A stretch of 64,000 bases of DNA from Halocafeteria seosinensis (taxonomy: Eukaryota; Sar; Bigyra; Bicosoecida): contig LVLI01000094.1 in the NCBI GenBank assembly GCA_001687465.1, positions 62,001 through 126,000 on the forward strand. The letters run 5' to 3'. The notes under the pieces are model-generated. The model made no database searches, was not told the origin of the DNA, and saw only the letters and a list, made by a program, of their open reading frames with translations. Shown in pieces: positions 11,169 through 21,559 of the stretch (position 1 is its first letter; every line of letters starts with the position of its first letter). Made by a program: the position numbers and the translations under genes.

Positions 11169-12995
11169 TCAGGATCCGATCTTGTGCATCGTCTGCTTCC
11201 TGAATGACAACGGGTCATCTACATATTGCCTTGCATTCTCATCTATTCTAGAGGGATCGTACTCATAGTTGACCATTATACCACCTGATTCCGCGATCCC
11301 CTGCAGCAAGAAAAGTTGCTCTAAGTGGCAAAGACAGAACAAGTTCCAGTCAGCATAAGGATACTTACTTTACTAGACATGTTCGCTCCAAAGTTAATGC
11401 GTACAGGAAAGGCTCCGTTAGACATATGGAAATTTGCTACAGGGCAGTGGCTTTGTCCAGCTCCTGCATCTCGATAACCATTCCCCACAGTGTCCTTATT
11501 GAGAACACCACGCGGCGCATGACAGAGGTACCATCCAACAAGCCGACAAACCGGCTTTTCTATCTTCTTCCATAAATCTGTGTCCCAGGGGAGATTCGAA
11601 TCATCTATATCGTATGCCTGAGCCAAAATGCTACCCTCTTGTTCAGGAACGAGAGACAGCGGAGAGGAGAGAATCTCGAAGAAGACTTTCAAACTCCTGG
11701 CGAGGGGATTTGCAGAAGGGCCAACACCAGATATATTGCGACCACCTTGCTTCAATATGTCATCTGCAAGCTCCATGTTTTCCTCGAGAAGCAGCGGATC
11801 AGATTGCATCTGCAGCACGCTGGCGAGCTCGTCATCTTGCTCGACAGCTTTGTATGTTTGGCGTAGCCACTGGCGGAACACTGGAAGAGGGGATAGTGTA
11901 CAAAACCGCACAAGGGACGGGTATTCGCGTCTTAGCTTATCTACGGATTCATATATCAGATATCGTGGGATATTGATGCCTTTGAGGGCATTCTCAATTA
12001 GGCCCACGGAGTAGAAATTCGCAACCTTAAAACTTGTTTCCGGTTCCCCATAAGTGTTGAGACATTTACTCCCGGTCCATTTACCAATATATCCCATGGA
12101 TGGTGCCAGCTCCGGAGTCAACGCCGCGTGAATGAACGCACAGGGGAGTGTTCTTGTATGACTGCAATGGGAGTAAGCAAACACTCTCCTCCCATATCCA
12201 AGTCGCTGTCGCAAGCGCCATAGTCGATCTGTAGGGTGCACTGACTCGGCAGCGGCGAGAAGCTCCAACACGTAGCTTGGGCTATCAACAGAAACTGACA
12301 CCATTTTGAGGAACATTCGTTTGTATGCTTGTGATAGAACCTTCACTAAGGAACTGTCCATTCTATGCAAGGACTTCTGATTCTCCTGGTGTGATCGCCT
12401 TCTTTGAAGCACTCGTCTACGCATGTGCAACAGAAGCTGCAAAGAGCTGCTTTCATACTTAAGACAGGAATCAAAGAGTTCATCTAGTCCCTCGGATGAG
12501 TGGTTTTCCAGCCCATCGATCAGTGAATCCACTACCCTGTGAGAAATATCTTGTTTGCCGGCGCGGGGTAAATGGAACAAGTAGTCCTCCTCTCCAAAAT
12601 CCTCGTGGTATAACTGAACTATTCTTGTAACGCGTTCGCGAACGTAGAAATCACTCCGTTGACTAGGGATAGCATCCGTAAAGTCACTCTGTAGAGGTAA
12701 TAGCGGGAGCCAGTTTGGCGTGAAAATCCATCACAGAGTTTGCAGGCCACGTACAAGTAAACACTGAACCTTTCGATTCGATGTGTCCCCTAGGGTCTCA
12801 GCGTCGTCATGCACTCTGTGAACAGTAAGTCTCTGTCTATCAACACTGTTGTGGGTACCTGGATGCCAAGCTGCACCTGCAGCTTCCAATCTGGATATCC
12901 ATACTCGCCGTAAAATTATCGACGCCGGTCTCATTTTCTTCGCCGCCGGCCACACTTACTGTCTGCGTGGACGCTTTATCATCATCCTCATTCAT
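11169..12995 (-). CDS. MLYCD: Malonyl-CoA decarboxylase
   Basis: Converts malonyl-CoA to acetyl-CoA and CO2, relieving inhibition of carnitine palmitoyltransferase and clearing malonyl-CoA from mitochondria or peroxisomes. About 549 residues in four exons: 12995-12859, 12815-12755, 12688-11369 and 11300-11169. Family landmarks are AAESVHPTDRLWRLRQRLG, YSHCSHTRTLP, the catalytic-Ser segment LSPLPVF and the catalytic-His segment PVANFHMSNGA followed by RINFGANMS. The last exon encodes GIMVNYEYDP, the usual C-terminal strand. The protein ends in IGS, not an SKL peroxisomal signal, so targeting would rest on the N terminus. The first ATG (12995) is my choice because exons 1-2 then stay in frame; the leader is poorly conserved. 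An animal-type CPT1 is 32 kb away. Confidence 0.9.
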
Positions 12996-13242
12996 ACCAT
13001 CCTTACTAACCCCTTGTGTTGTATGCAGGCTGGCAGCTACATTCCTACTGGCCTGTCCAACCGAACAATCTTTTCTCACTTCTTAGCAGCGCTCGATCTT
13101 GCCTTTTCGTGGCCTTTAATGGAGGTCATTTGGTAGTGTATGGGTTGTATAGGTCCATGCATAGATAGAGCGGGAGAATCTGCGTTTAACTTTGGATTGT
13201 CTAAGGGCAAAGATAGAGACTAAAGGGAAAAGAAAGCAAAAG

Positions 13243-13983
13243 ATGTTTTCTTCTGGACCTCGAGGTAAGTGAACGAATGAGAGCTTGAATGGCACGACTA
13301 AAGCCTGCTTCATGCGTGTTTTCTCTTCACACTATGGTGGATACTGCAGGAGGGGGATATGCAGCCGCCAGAATGGGCACTGGATCGGGTGGCCCCATGC
13401 GTCGGTCTCGACGAGGAGGACCTGGTGGCTCAGTAAGACCTTACCGTGGTGGTGGTGGTGGTGGACGAGGAAGAGGTGGTTTCAGAGGCCGAGGTGGTCG
13501 TGGTGGCAGAGGAGGAAGAGGAGGTCGAGGGCGCGGACGTGGTGGCCCCAGAGGCAGAGGAAGAGGAGGAAAGAGCGATATCACAGACCGCTCGAAAGGA
13601 GCTGCTGATCTGGACGACGATCTTGACAGGTATTGGGGGAAGATGCCAGAAAGAGCGACGGAAAAATTGAACACTGAAATAGACGCTTACTTTGAAGGAA
13701 AAGATCGTACGTCTTGTGATGTTCGTGGTCCCTCTTGCTCTGTCATGTATCTCACAGGGTTGTCGTTGCTTTGTGCAGTGAAGCAAGAAGAACTTAATCA
13801 GGACCTGGACAAATACTTTACCGCTCGTAAGTAGCGAGACTGCAATGAATCGTCGTTGTACATACATAAGAGACTGAAGGATTTACTTGAATACCAGAAC
13901 AAGGAGGTGAACAAGAAAAGAAGAAGGAAGGGGAAGCTACGGAAAACAAAGGTGAACAAAAGGAACAGAATGGAGCTGCCTAA
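13243..13983 (+). CDS. RGG-rich FoP-duplication protein (CHTOP-like)
   Basis: About 170 residues in four exons (13243-13264, 13350-13706, 13779-13826, 13898-13983). The N-terminal half is an Arg/Gly-rich tract of the type methylated by PRMT1. The C-terminal half has the acidic repeat characteristic of the Friend-of-PRMT1 duplication domain: LDDDLDRYWGKMP, then LNTEIDAYFEGKD and LNQDLDKYFTA. Members bind RNA and the UAP56/TREX complex in mRNA export. There is no RRM, so it resembles CHTOP rather than ALYREF. It is divergent from the malonyl-CoA decarboxylase gene with about 250 bases between starts. The GGT/GGA repeat tract makes mirror frames look open on the other strand; those are shadows. 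Confidence 0.8.
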
Positions 13984-14154
13984 TGCGTGGTGCTAACTAG
14001 ACTTATGCAGTTTCCATTTATGTTTCATTTAGCATATATATAGCATGATAAAGCATTATATTCGATAAACATGTTCTACAGTCTTCCTTGTTCCTTGACT
14101 TTTACTTCTGCGCCAACATCCCCAACACGCTAAAGATCACACGACGGCCCACAG

Positions 14155-14933
14155 TCAAGAGGCCAACTTCTTACCATTTACATATTGAGCGATTCGCTCC
14201 AAATTGTCAACAAAGCAGTATGCTGGTATGGCAAGTTGACCAGGAGTAGAATCCAGTTTGGAATAGTAAAATTTCAGATATTGGGTCCTCCCGCACTTTG
14301 CAAAATTGAAGCGGTGAGCCACATCCACTCGAGATAGATAGACTGACTCTATGGTGAGGTCTATCCGCCAACATAAACTATTCAATCGTATAACGACATT
14401 GCCATTTGGAAAGACTGTAGGCAACGGGTGCGAGAAATTCCCTGTGAATGATACGAAAAATCCACCGTTGCCCGTACGTACCTATAACCCCTTCATACCA
14501 TTCTCCTGTTCTAATCTTATATTCGTGACTGAGTTTCGATCTCCGATACAGTACAAAGAGAGCAATCCCTGTCGTAACGCTGTTAAAGCAAATAAACAAA
14601 GCAGCGTCGAGAGAATGTTCTTGATTTGGGGGGAGGGGGGATCCAACCTATCACGTACAGTATGATGATTCCCACTGTTAACGTGCCTGCCTGTGTCGAG
14701 CCCGATGTCGAGCCACCGACTGCTATGAGGATGAGGGATAATAGACTCCCTCCTGCTAGTGTAACCCAAAAGAAGAAGGGAAATCGATACGAGCTCGGGA
14801 ATACCTGCGCAGAGAAAACAAGTCCCACCAAGTGAAGCGAGCGCAAACCTGGTACAACTACTACAGCGCCACTCACCTGTGTATTGGTGGGCAGGAGATC
14901 CGAAGTGGTTTCTTCCGTCAGTAATGGGTCCAT
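14155..14933 (-). CDS. Unknown protein with two transmembrane helices
   Basis: Not recognised. I assemble four exons starting at ATG 14933: a short N-terminal exon (MDPLLTEETTSDLL), an exon with a Phe-rich start (FPFFFWVTLAGG) and the first hydrophobic helix, an exon with VTTGIALFVLYRRSKL forming the end of a second helix, and a last exon of about 90 residues containing no hydrophobic helix, ending at 14155. Joins use GTGAGT/GTACGT donors and CAG acceptors and keep frame. The soluble C-terminal part (for example RFNFAKCGRTQYLKFYYSKL) may be a small folded domain. The topology suggests a membrane-anchored protein of about 180 residues. It could be an ER or endomembrane factor; I infer no more. 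Confidence 0.6.
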
Positions 14934-15765
14934 TTCGAGTAGAAGCGTCAATGAATACCGAGCGACAGCAGTATGAAGCCCTGGTTCTATGGCAGCATCG
15001 AGAGGAGGTCAACTCCAGGGTTTGACAGAGTGATGATATCAGATTTATACACACCCCACACAGCTATTTGCACCTTTTATTTCATGATGACGAAAGAGTT
15101 AAAGTGGAATTCACTGGATGAAACAAAACTCGAAGGAAACAACAAATCAAATCAACTTAACCATGTCCTGCACCAGGTATCTTCGTCTCTTGACATCTCC
15201 GCTCCTACGCCTCAAGGCTTACGGCCCAAGTTACGGGCCACCGCACTGGCATGAGCCAGACAGCAGAAACATAGACATCGGAAGTCTCAAGGGAGAGCAA
15301 ATTTGCTTGAACGTGATCGACGTATAAGGGATGGTAAGTAGTGAAACCGGATTTCGTTTATGATATTAAGGATACAATGACCAAGAAGTGGCGTCGCACC
15401 AACACGTCCAGCTCTACTACTTGTACCGGAATACTTGGGAAAAGACTGTGAGCACGAAGACCTGACGAAACTTGCCAAAAACACTTCCGAAATTCTCCGG
15501 TAACTGGAGATGAGGTCATCGATTCACTAAAGGTCATAAATCGTACTCAAGAATACGATATCCAACAAAATCGTCTTTGCAACATTTGGGTTCGGTGTAG
15601 CGCTAAGCGCCTGTCACTGTGAAACAAGATTTCGCCGTCAGCGTATCTCTTTACAGTATCATATCAGCCACGTTGCATTGTGATCTATACTCTACTACCG
15701 GGGTACTACTGAGCATTCTGCGGGGAGCCGGCCTCGTCGTTCAGCAATTCGTGTTGAGAGTACAT
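14934..15765. other. Intergenic region, nothing recognised
   Basis: About 0.8 kb between the upstream end of the two-helix protein gene and the 3' end of the CK2 beta gene. Short overlapping frames only; no exon-like similarity, no repeat. Confidence 0.4.
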
Positions 15766-16965
15766 TCATTTACTGGCCGTCTTCCTTTTTTTGTTTCCCT
15801 TGGAGCCATTTTTACCAGATGAAGCAGGTCTACCCGTTTTCCTCGAAGGAGAAGCTTTCTTGGTCGCAGGCTTGGAGCGGGCGGATGCGTCGTGTTCCTC
15901 TCTCTCCTGCTGCTTGCTATCCCCTTCATCATCACTCGCGAAGAGTTTCGTCCTGCTCTGTGGTACTCCCTCTTGACTGGCTAGTTTGCCATTAGCTCGA
16001 GCTTGTTCTTTGCGGGCTTTATCTACCTGCTTGGTCAGACTGGCTTCACTCATTCCCATTTGTGGCACGTCGAATCGGCCGTCGTATACTTTGAATCCGT
16101 ATACCCTCGGTTCATACGGGATAGATGGTGCCTGCGGAGCTAGATGCGGTTTTTGCATAAGTAAAAGATGTGGAAACGATGCACCAAAAAAGGCTCCATC
16201 CAATTGAGCAAGACTCGCTATCGGAGGCTTAAATGCATCTCGACAACGTGGGCAAAATACCCTGGCCGCCGACTTAAAGGGTTCGTCATGAAAACCAACT
16301 GGTAGCACAGGAGAGTCATAGCATAGCGCACGTGGACATGTGCCGAATTCCTCGTTTTCAAATTTTTGAGTCTGAAACGCGCAAGTGCTAAATACGGTTA
16401 AGGTCGGTAACAGGGGGAGCAGTAAGTCCGTCCTAGCTTACCATCGCTGTCATGCCTCTAGCAGTCAAAATAAACCTCGAGTGGATAAGGCCGTACAATG
16501 TAACTGCTTCTGTAAAATAATCGGATGCCTGTATATCCTCCTCGTCATCTGTAATACATGGGAAATGAGCTCGCCATTTATGCTCCGCCGGAGCCGCTCC
16601 GGCACCGCTTCCTTGTGTTTTCACACTTACCAACCGTATCCAGTATCATCGAGAGTGCCACACTAAAGTGTGGAATAACTTGTCGAAGACCATATAAATT
16701 GAAATTATCCTCTGCGGCAGGGAAGAGGCACATTATAGCACTATAAGACACGCCAACGGGACGGGGCTTTGAAAGACGTACCCATGAAGGACAGATCCAC
16801 TTGGCATAAGAACGAATACGGCGGTGTTCTATGTAAGAACTCCACCCAAGGCTCCTCATCTGCATTCGAGGTTGGTCGCATAGCTACGAGGTGTGAAAGA
16901 ATGCACCGATATACAATATTGGTACCTGTGCTGGTGGTGGAGCTGCTGACCTCCTCGTCCCCCAT
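15766..16965 (-). CDS. CKB: Casein kinase 2 regulatory subunit beta
   Basis: Regulatory subunit that dimerises and docks two catalytic CK2 alpha subunits. Exons on the minus strand begin at ATG 16965 and include 16965-16926 and 16859-16782, then three more; the ORF ends at 15766. Family segments appear in order: DNFNLYGLRQVIPHF, an acidic loop (DDEEDIQ), AVTLYGLIHSRFILTARG, then the zinc ribbon with CPRALC and CPRC, and DGAFFGASFPHLLLM followed by PRVYGFKVYD. All four zinc cysteines are present. The C-terminal tail is about 100 residues longer than in animal CK2 beta, rich in Lys, Ser and acidic residues with several basic clusters, which may serve nuclear targeting; that is inference. Confidence 0.92.
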
Positions 16966-18413
16966 GCTGGTGGTTGTACTCTATCCCCTACTGCTAACCG
17001 CTACTTGTCTGAGCTCAGTTGAATCCAAGTGTACACATGCACATGACACTTAAGTTTTCGTCTGTCCCTTGATCTTGATTCAACTAGACAGCTTTATTTT
17101 GCTGCACACTACAAGACTGACGAAAAGATATGAACTATTGTGGACTGTCTGGAATCCTTACTACTCTGGACGGTCTGGATGCTATTGTGTAGTAGGCGGT
17201 GGCCACAACCTTAATAGCTGCTAGTAGAATATTATGTATTATAAGATGGTGTCTGAGTCTATATGGCGTGTTGGGATATGTATTGAATGCTTCAGGAGCA
17301 GGCAAAGGCGTGGAGGGGACATACCGTACCGATAGACCAGAGACCAGTTGTTCATTCTGCGGAACCGAAAGCAGATTCGCGAAATTGCCTCTACCTACTG
17401 CATCGTGCTGTGAAAATTGTTTCCAACAATGTTACGGGTGACCAAGAGGCCGATTCTTTGAAAAGGGGGAGTATGTACATGTGCGGAACCATACCATCGG
17501 ACACCCACGCGTATTCGTATTGGAAATTCCAAGTAACGTTCAATGTCACCGCTCTCATAGTTTGATGTGCTCCGAATCCGTTCTGATTGATGGTGCTTTA
17601 GGAATTCATCGAAGGCGTACCAACCGCATGCAGCAGGTATGCACTGGTTCTTCGAATGGCACTCGACCTGCTCGACTGTCGATTCCTGATGGCATGCTGA
17701 TGCACTGTGCACGACAACGAAGTCATTAACAGTGTTAGACAATGCCATCCCTCGTGTCTATTGCTTCCTCTTCACTCACTGTGGCTTCGCTCTTGATTGT
17801 CAAACTACCTGTACACTTCGAATGGCTCAACGTGGGATGTCGTACTGACTGGCTCCTGAGTGCTTGAGTGCAGCAACAATTTACAACATTACCAATGCTA
17901 GTATCGCCTGTTGTCGCCAAGCTGTTTGAAAGAATGTTCCATATCGCCAAGTGCTTGGCCGTGGTTTCTTGATATCAATAGGCCGCTTATTGCTCATACT
18001 GGGCACTCTCCTCTCTACAACTGTACAGAAATACACACACACACACACAATACTACAGAGGGGAGACTGTAGATCTTTCAATTCCTTCACTGTAGAAAGA
18101 AAAAATAGGCGGAAAGTCAATAAAGAGCAGGGATTGATGCCGTTTCAACCCGCAGTACCAACTGTGCTACAATCTGAACAGTGGCTTAAGCCTGTGGTGA
18201 TAAAGTGGTTTGTGAAGGTGCACTTGCGACAGGTATTCCAGTCCCTCTGAGAGACGGCAGCACACTGAGCACAGTATTGATAGAGTGCTGATAGAGTAGG
18301 AGCTGAGCCAAATAGTCGACGCTGTACTTTGTAGCATACGGCTGTACGAGTGCTCCAGTCAAGGGATAAACTAGTGGGATTCAGCTTTGTTCTAGTATTC
18401 GACGCGAGAGGCC
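16966..18413. other. Intergenic region between divergent CK2 beta and LYAR genes
   Basis: About 1.45 kb. Contains a (CA)n microsatellite at 18033-18049. Frames at 17199-17441 (+) and 17395-17748 (-) were examined; the first has a CxxC/CCxxC cluster but no supporting splice structure. No convincing gene. Confidence 0.35.
18033..18049 (+). repeat. (AC)n microsatellite
   Basis: Eight and a half AC units, upstream of the LYAR gene. Ordinary simple repeat. Confidence 0.9.
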
Positions 18414-19379
18414 ATGGTGTCCTTCATCTGTGGAGCCTGTCAAGAGACACTAAAGAAGAATCAGGTAAGCCTAGATTTTGCCCAACCCTTTGTGTCTATC
18501 GGATTGAACCAAATAATATATGGTATGCAGGTGGATAAACACATCCCCAAATGCCCTCAGTGCTGGGTTCTCACTTGTGTCGATTGCTCACAGGACTTCG
18601 AAGGAGAAGCATTTCGCAAGCACACGAGCTGTGTTACAGAAGCTGAGAAGTACCAGGGAAAGCTATATCAGGCGAAAAAGAAGAAGAAATCGCCCCAGGA
18701 ACAATTCTTGGAAGCTGTTGCCTCAGCCGCCGCTGACACCACTATTAAACCTCAGCTCCAGAAGCTTCTGAAGCAGTTGGGAGACTTCCCGAATGTACCA
18801 CGAAAGCAGAAAAAATTCGTTAACTTTTGTAAAAATTCATTCCAGGTGAAAGATGGGAAACTCATGGAAGAACTATGGGACGTAATCCAGAGCCATTCCC
18901 AGGCCAGCCAACCAGAATCGAGCACAAGTGGTTCAGCAACATCTACCGAGGCAACCGCCGATGGAGCCACTACCAGCGCTAGCACATCAGCAGCCTCGTC
19001 AGATGTAAAGAACGACTCTAAGACAAGTACCACTCAAAGCAATGGACATACGGAGGTTAATGTTGGTGGGAAACGGCAGCGAGCAGAGGCAACACAGGAG
19101 AACGGTCAAAGCCGGCCAAGCAAGCAGTCGAAGACAGAGGATACAATACCGAAAAAGCAATGGAAGAAAACAATAGTTGATTTGCTTGAAAAGGATGATA
19201 AAGCTAAGACCAAAGGACTAAAAGAGAAGAAACTCCTACAGAAAGCGAGGTCGGCCGCCGGGCTTAAATCGACTGCCAGTAGTGTAACCGATAGCAACTT
19301 TCAAAAAGCATTAGAAAAACTGGAATCAAAGAGTAAAATCCAGAGGAAGAAAAACAGGATAACGCTTGCAAGCGAATAG
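18414..19379 (+). CDS. LYAR: LYAR-type nucleolar zinc-finger protein
   Basis: About 299 residues in two exons (18414-18464 and 18531-19379). The N terminus is the LYAR C2HC/C2H2 module: FICGACQETLKK, then HIPKCPQCWVLTCVDC and FRKHTSCVTEAEKYQGK, with conserved Cys/His spacing. LYAR proteins are nucleolar and act in pre-rRNA processing and ribosome production. The rest is a charged region: a predicted helix around QKLLKQLGDFPNVPRKQKKF, a long Ser/Thr/Ala-rich linker, then a Lys-rich C terminus (KKLLQKARSAAGLKS) that resembles the C-terminal LYAR basic region. The stop lies 65 bases from the stop of the convergent RPT4 gene. Confidence 0.88.
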   Translation: MVSFICGACQETLKKNQVSLDFAQPFVSIGLNQIIYGMQVDKHIPKCPQCWVLTCVDCSQDFEGEAFRKHTSCVTEAEKYQGKLYQAKKKKKSPQEQFLEAVASAAADTTIKPQLQKLLKQLGDFPNVPRKQKKFVNFCKNSFQVKDGKLMEELWDVIQSHSQASQPESSTSGSATSTEATADGATTSASTSAASSDVKNDSKTSTTQSNGHTEVNVGGKRQRAEATQENGQSRPSKQSKTEDTIPKKQWKKTIVDLLEKDDKAKTKGLKEKKLLQKARSAAGLKSTASSVTDSNFQKALEKLESKSKIQRKKNRITLASE

Positions 19380-19444
19380 TGTATTTTCTGACAATATACC
19401 ACTTGTTACAATACCAACCTCCATGATGTTGTAAATCGTTGCAA

Positions 19445-20851
19445 TTACACCTTTCCGTAATCGAACTTGCTCTCTAGCCTCTTTGATTCAGCTAGTTTTC
19501 GTACAGCTTTCATGAAGTCTTCGTCGATACAATAGTCACGATCGTTTCGGATAGCAAACATTCCAGCCTCTGTGCAAATATTTCGCATATCCGCCCCGTT
19601 AAATCCATCCGCGAGTTTACACACTGATTCGTAGTCAATGTCTCCCTGTTTGGCAAGTTTCGCAGAGTGGATCTTGAGAATATCCATTCTTGACTGTTCG
19701 GTAGGCAAAGGAATTTCAATTTTCCTATCTAAGCGTCCAGGGCGGAGCAGCGCCGGGTCTAATATATCTGGGCGATTTGTTGCCATCACTATCTTAACTT
19801 GTCCAATTTCTTCGAAACCATCGAGCTGATTTAGAAGTTCCATTAGAGTTCTCTGAATCTCTCTATCTGCAGACGTTCCTTCATTGAATCGTTTTCCTCC
19901 AATGGCATCTATTTCGTCCATGAAAATCACGCACGGCTGATGATCCTTAGCGTATCCAAACATTTCTCGTACGATACGAGCAGATTCACCGATGTATTTG
20001 TCCACAATTGCACTAGCTACCACCTTCAAGAACGTTGCTTGTAGATTGCAGGCCAATGCTCGTGCCAGAAGTGTTTTCCCGGTTCCAGGGGGGCCGTAGA
20101 GCAAAACACCTTTGGGAGCATTAATTCCCACCCGGTCAAATAATTCAGGATTCGTCAGAGGCAGTTCCACCACCTGTCACAACAAATAAGCAATGACCAT
20201 GTCAGCACACTCCTCTTGATAAACGGGAGCGGTGACACGTACCTCCCTTAACTCTCTGATCTGGTCGTTGAGCCCACCAATCGACGAGAAGGAGACAGCC
20301 CCTTCAGCCTCTTGCGCCATGGAGTAGACATTGGGGTCCACTTCTCGGGGGAGCTTTCGCATGACCGTAAGCGTATTCATGTCGAGGGCTACCCGCGCGC
20401 CAGACGTGAGTGATTTCTTGTCAAGTTTTGCCCGAATGTTCACGACCCATCGGGGCCCATTGGACGCTTTCACGATGAATCGATCCTCATCCAATTGTTG
20501 TAGCACTTCCCCGACGACTTGGCCTACACTCTGTAGTCCACATGATTTCAGAGAATAAATAGTATTAGAGCAATAAAAGCTGCTAAGAGCCACATACTTG
20601 CAGAGCTTTCAAGTCATCTTCTGATTTCTGGTACTCCTTTCGTGCTTCTTCCAGCTCCTGCCGCTTCTGTTTCACTCTGCAGACGCACATATCACGTTTT
20701 CCAAAAGAATAACCAGTTGCTAGTAAAACATTTATAGTGATACGTACTCGGCTTCCTTCTCTGTATGCTTGACAAGGACCCTTCTGTATTCCTCCAGCAA
20801 ATTCTGGCGGCTATCTACTCCTCCTGCGCCTCCCTGACTGGGTGTCGACAT
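19445..20851 (-). CDS. RPT4: 26S proteasome AAA-ATPase subunit RPT4 (PSMC6)
   Basis: One of six ATPases of the proteasome base ring that unfold substrates. Starting at ATG 20851, the gene has four exons: an N-terminal exon, a coiled-coil exon ([15 protein letters not shown]), an OB-fold exon ([20 protein letters not shown]), and the large AAA exon from about 20176 to 19445. Walker A is GPPGTGKT, Walker B is [10 protein letters not shown], the sensor region is MATNRPD, and the arginine-finger segment is [12 protein letters not shown]4-specific wording includes [19 protein letters not shown] and ESKFDYGKV at the C terminus. The length is close to the usual RPT4. No oddities. Confidence 0.95.
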
Positions 20852-21559
20852 CGTTTCTGTACCTTTGCCTCTCCTCACGAGCCTTGGCTTGATATAAATT
20901 AACTTGTAATGGGACAAAACAATGTACGTAGGCTGTTTTTGCTCCTCTTGATTTGCCCCCTTTGCGATACCCGACGATTTGATTGTACTGTTACTGTGCA
21001 AAAGGTTCGGTCAAGACTTTGGGTCGCGGGGTTGTGGTAGCGGACCATGTAGACTGGGCAGAGGCAATACTGACACACTTCCCTCAGCAGCAAAACGGAG
21101 ACTTTATATTTTGTGTTAAAATGCTTGATGAATGCCCAACTAACCAAGAGTAACTGTCGTGTAATGTATATGTATATTAACCGTCACTAATGTACGTGCG
21201 GTACAAAAAGTTGTACCTTACTGTACGCGTTAGTTTTTATTATTTATTTTCGGCAGGCAAACTTGATGTACTTCCTCTACCGTACATTTTTGGTTTCACC
21301 TGTATAGATAATTGTAGCTGCATAACTACGTCAACCACCAGTATTCCCTCAGTTTCACCTTTCCCGCAGACCTCAACGGTCCAAAACATAGTGTGCCAAG
21401 CTCCATGCCTCGTTTTTTCCAGGCTGATCCTGGCTCGTTCCCGTTAGGGTACCTCGCCGTGTTGTTAAAGGATAGGGTTGCGTTTCTTAGTAGCTTAGAT
21501 TGCTCTTCGCTCTCCATAATATCCGTTCGAAGACGATTCATGCGAGCTTGCCATTTTAA
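20852..21559. other. Intergenic region upstream of RPT4
   Basis: About 0.7 kb, rather AT-rich around 21160-21260. It should contain the RPT4 promoter and the 3' end of the coiled-coil gene. Frames here are short and unconvincing. Confidence 0.4.

Noticed and set aside
13430..13867. Long frames on the minus strand opposite the CHTOP-like gene
   Set aside because: They are mirror images of the GGT/GGA-rich RGG tract and consist of Thr/Ser or Pro/Arg runs.
17199..17441. Plus-strand frame with a CxxC and CCxxC cluster resembling a zinc finger
   Set aside because: No upstream or downstream exon, no supported start context and no similarity in flanking residues; likely a chance frame in an intergenic region.
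21326..21541. Minus-strand frame just downstream of the coiled-coil stop, considered as a last exon
   Set aside because: No donor near the 21560 stop joins it in frame.
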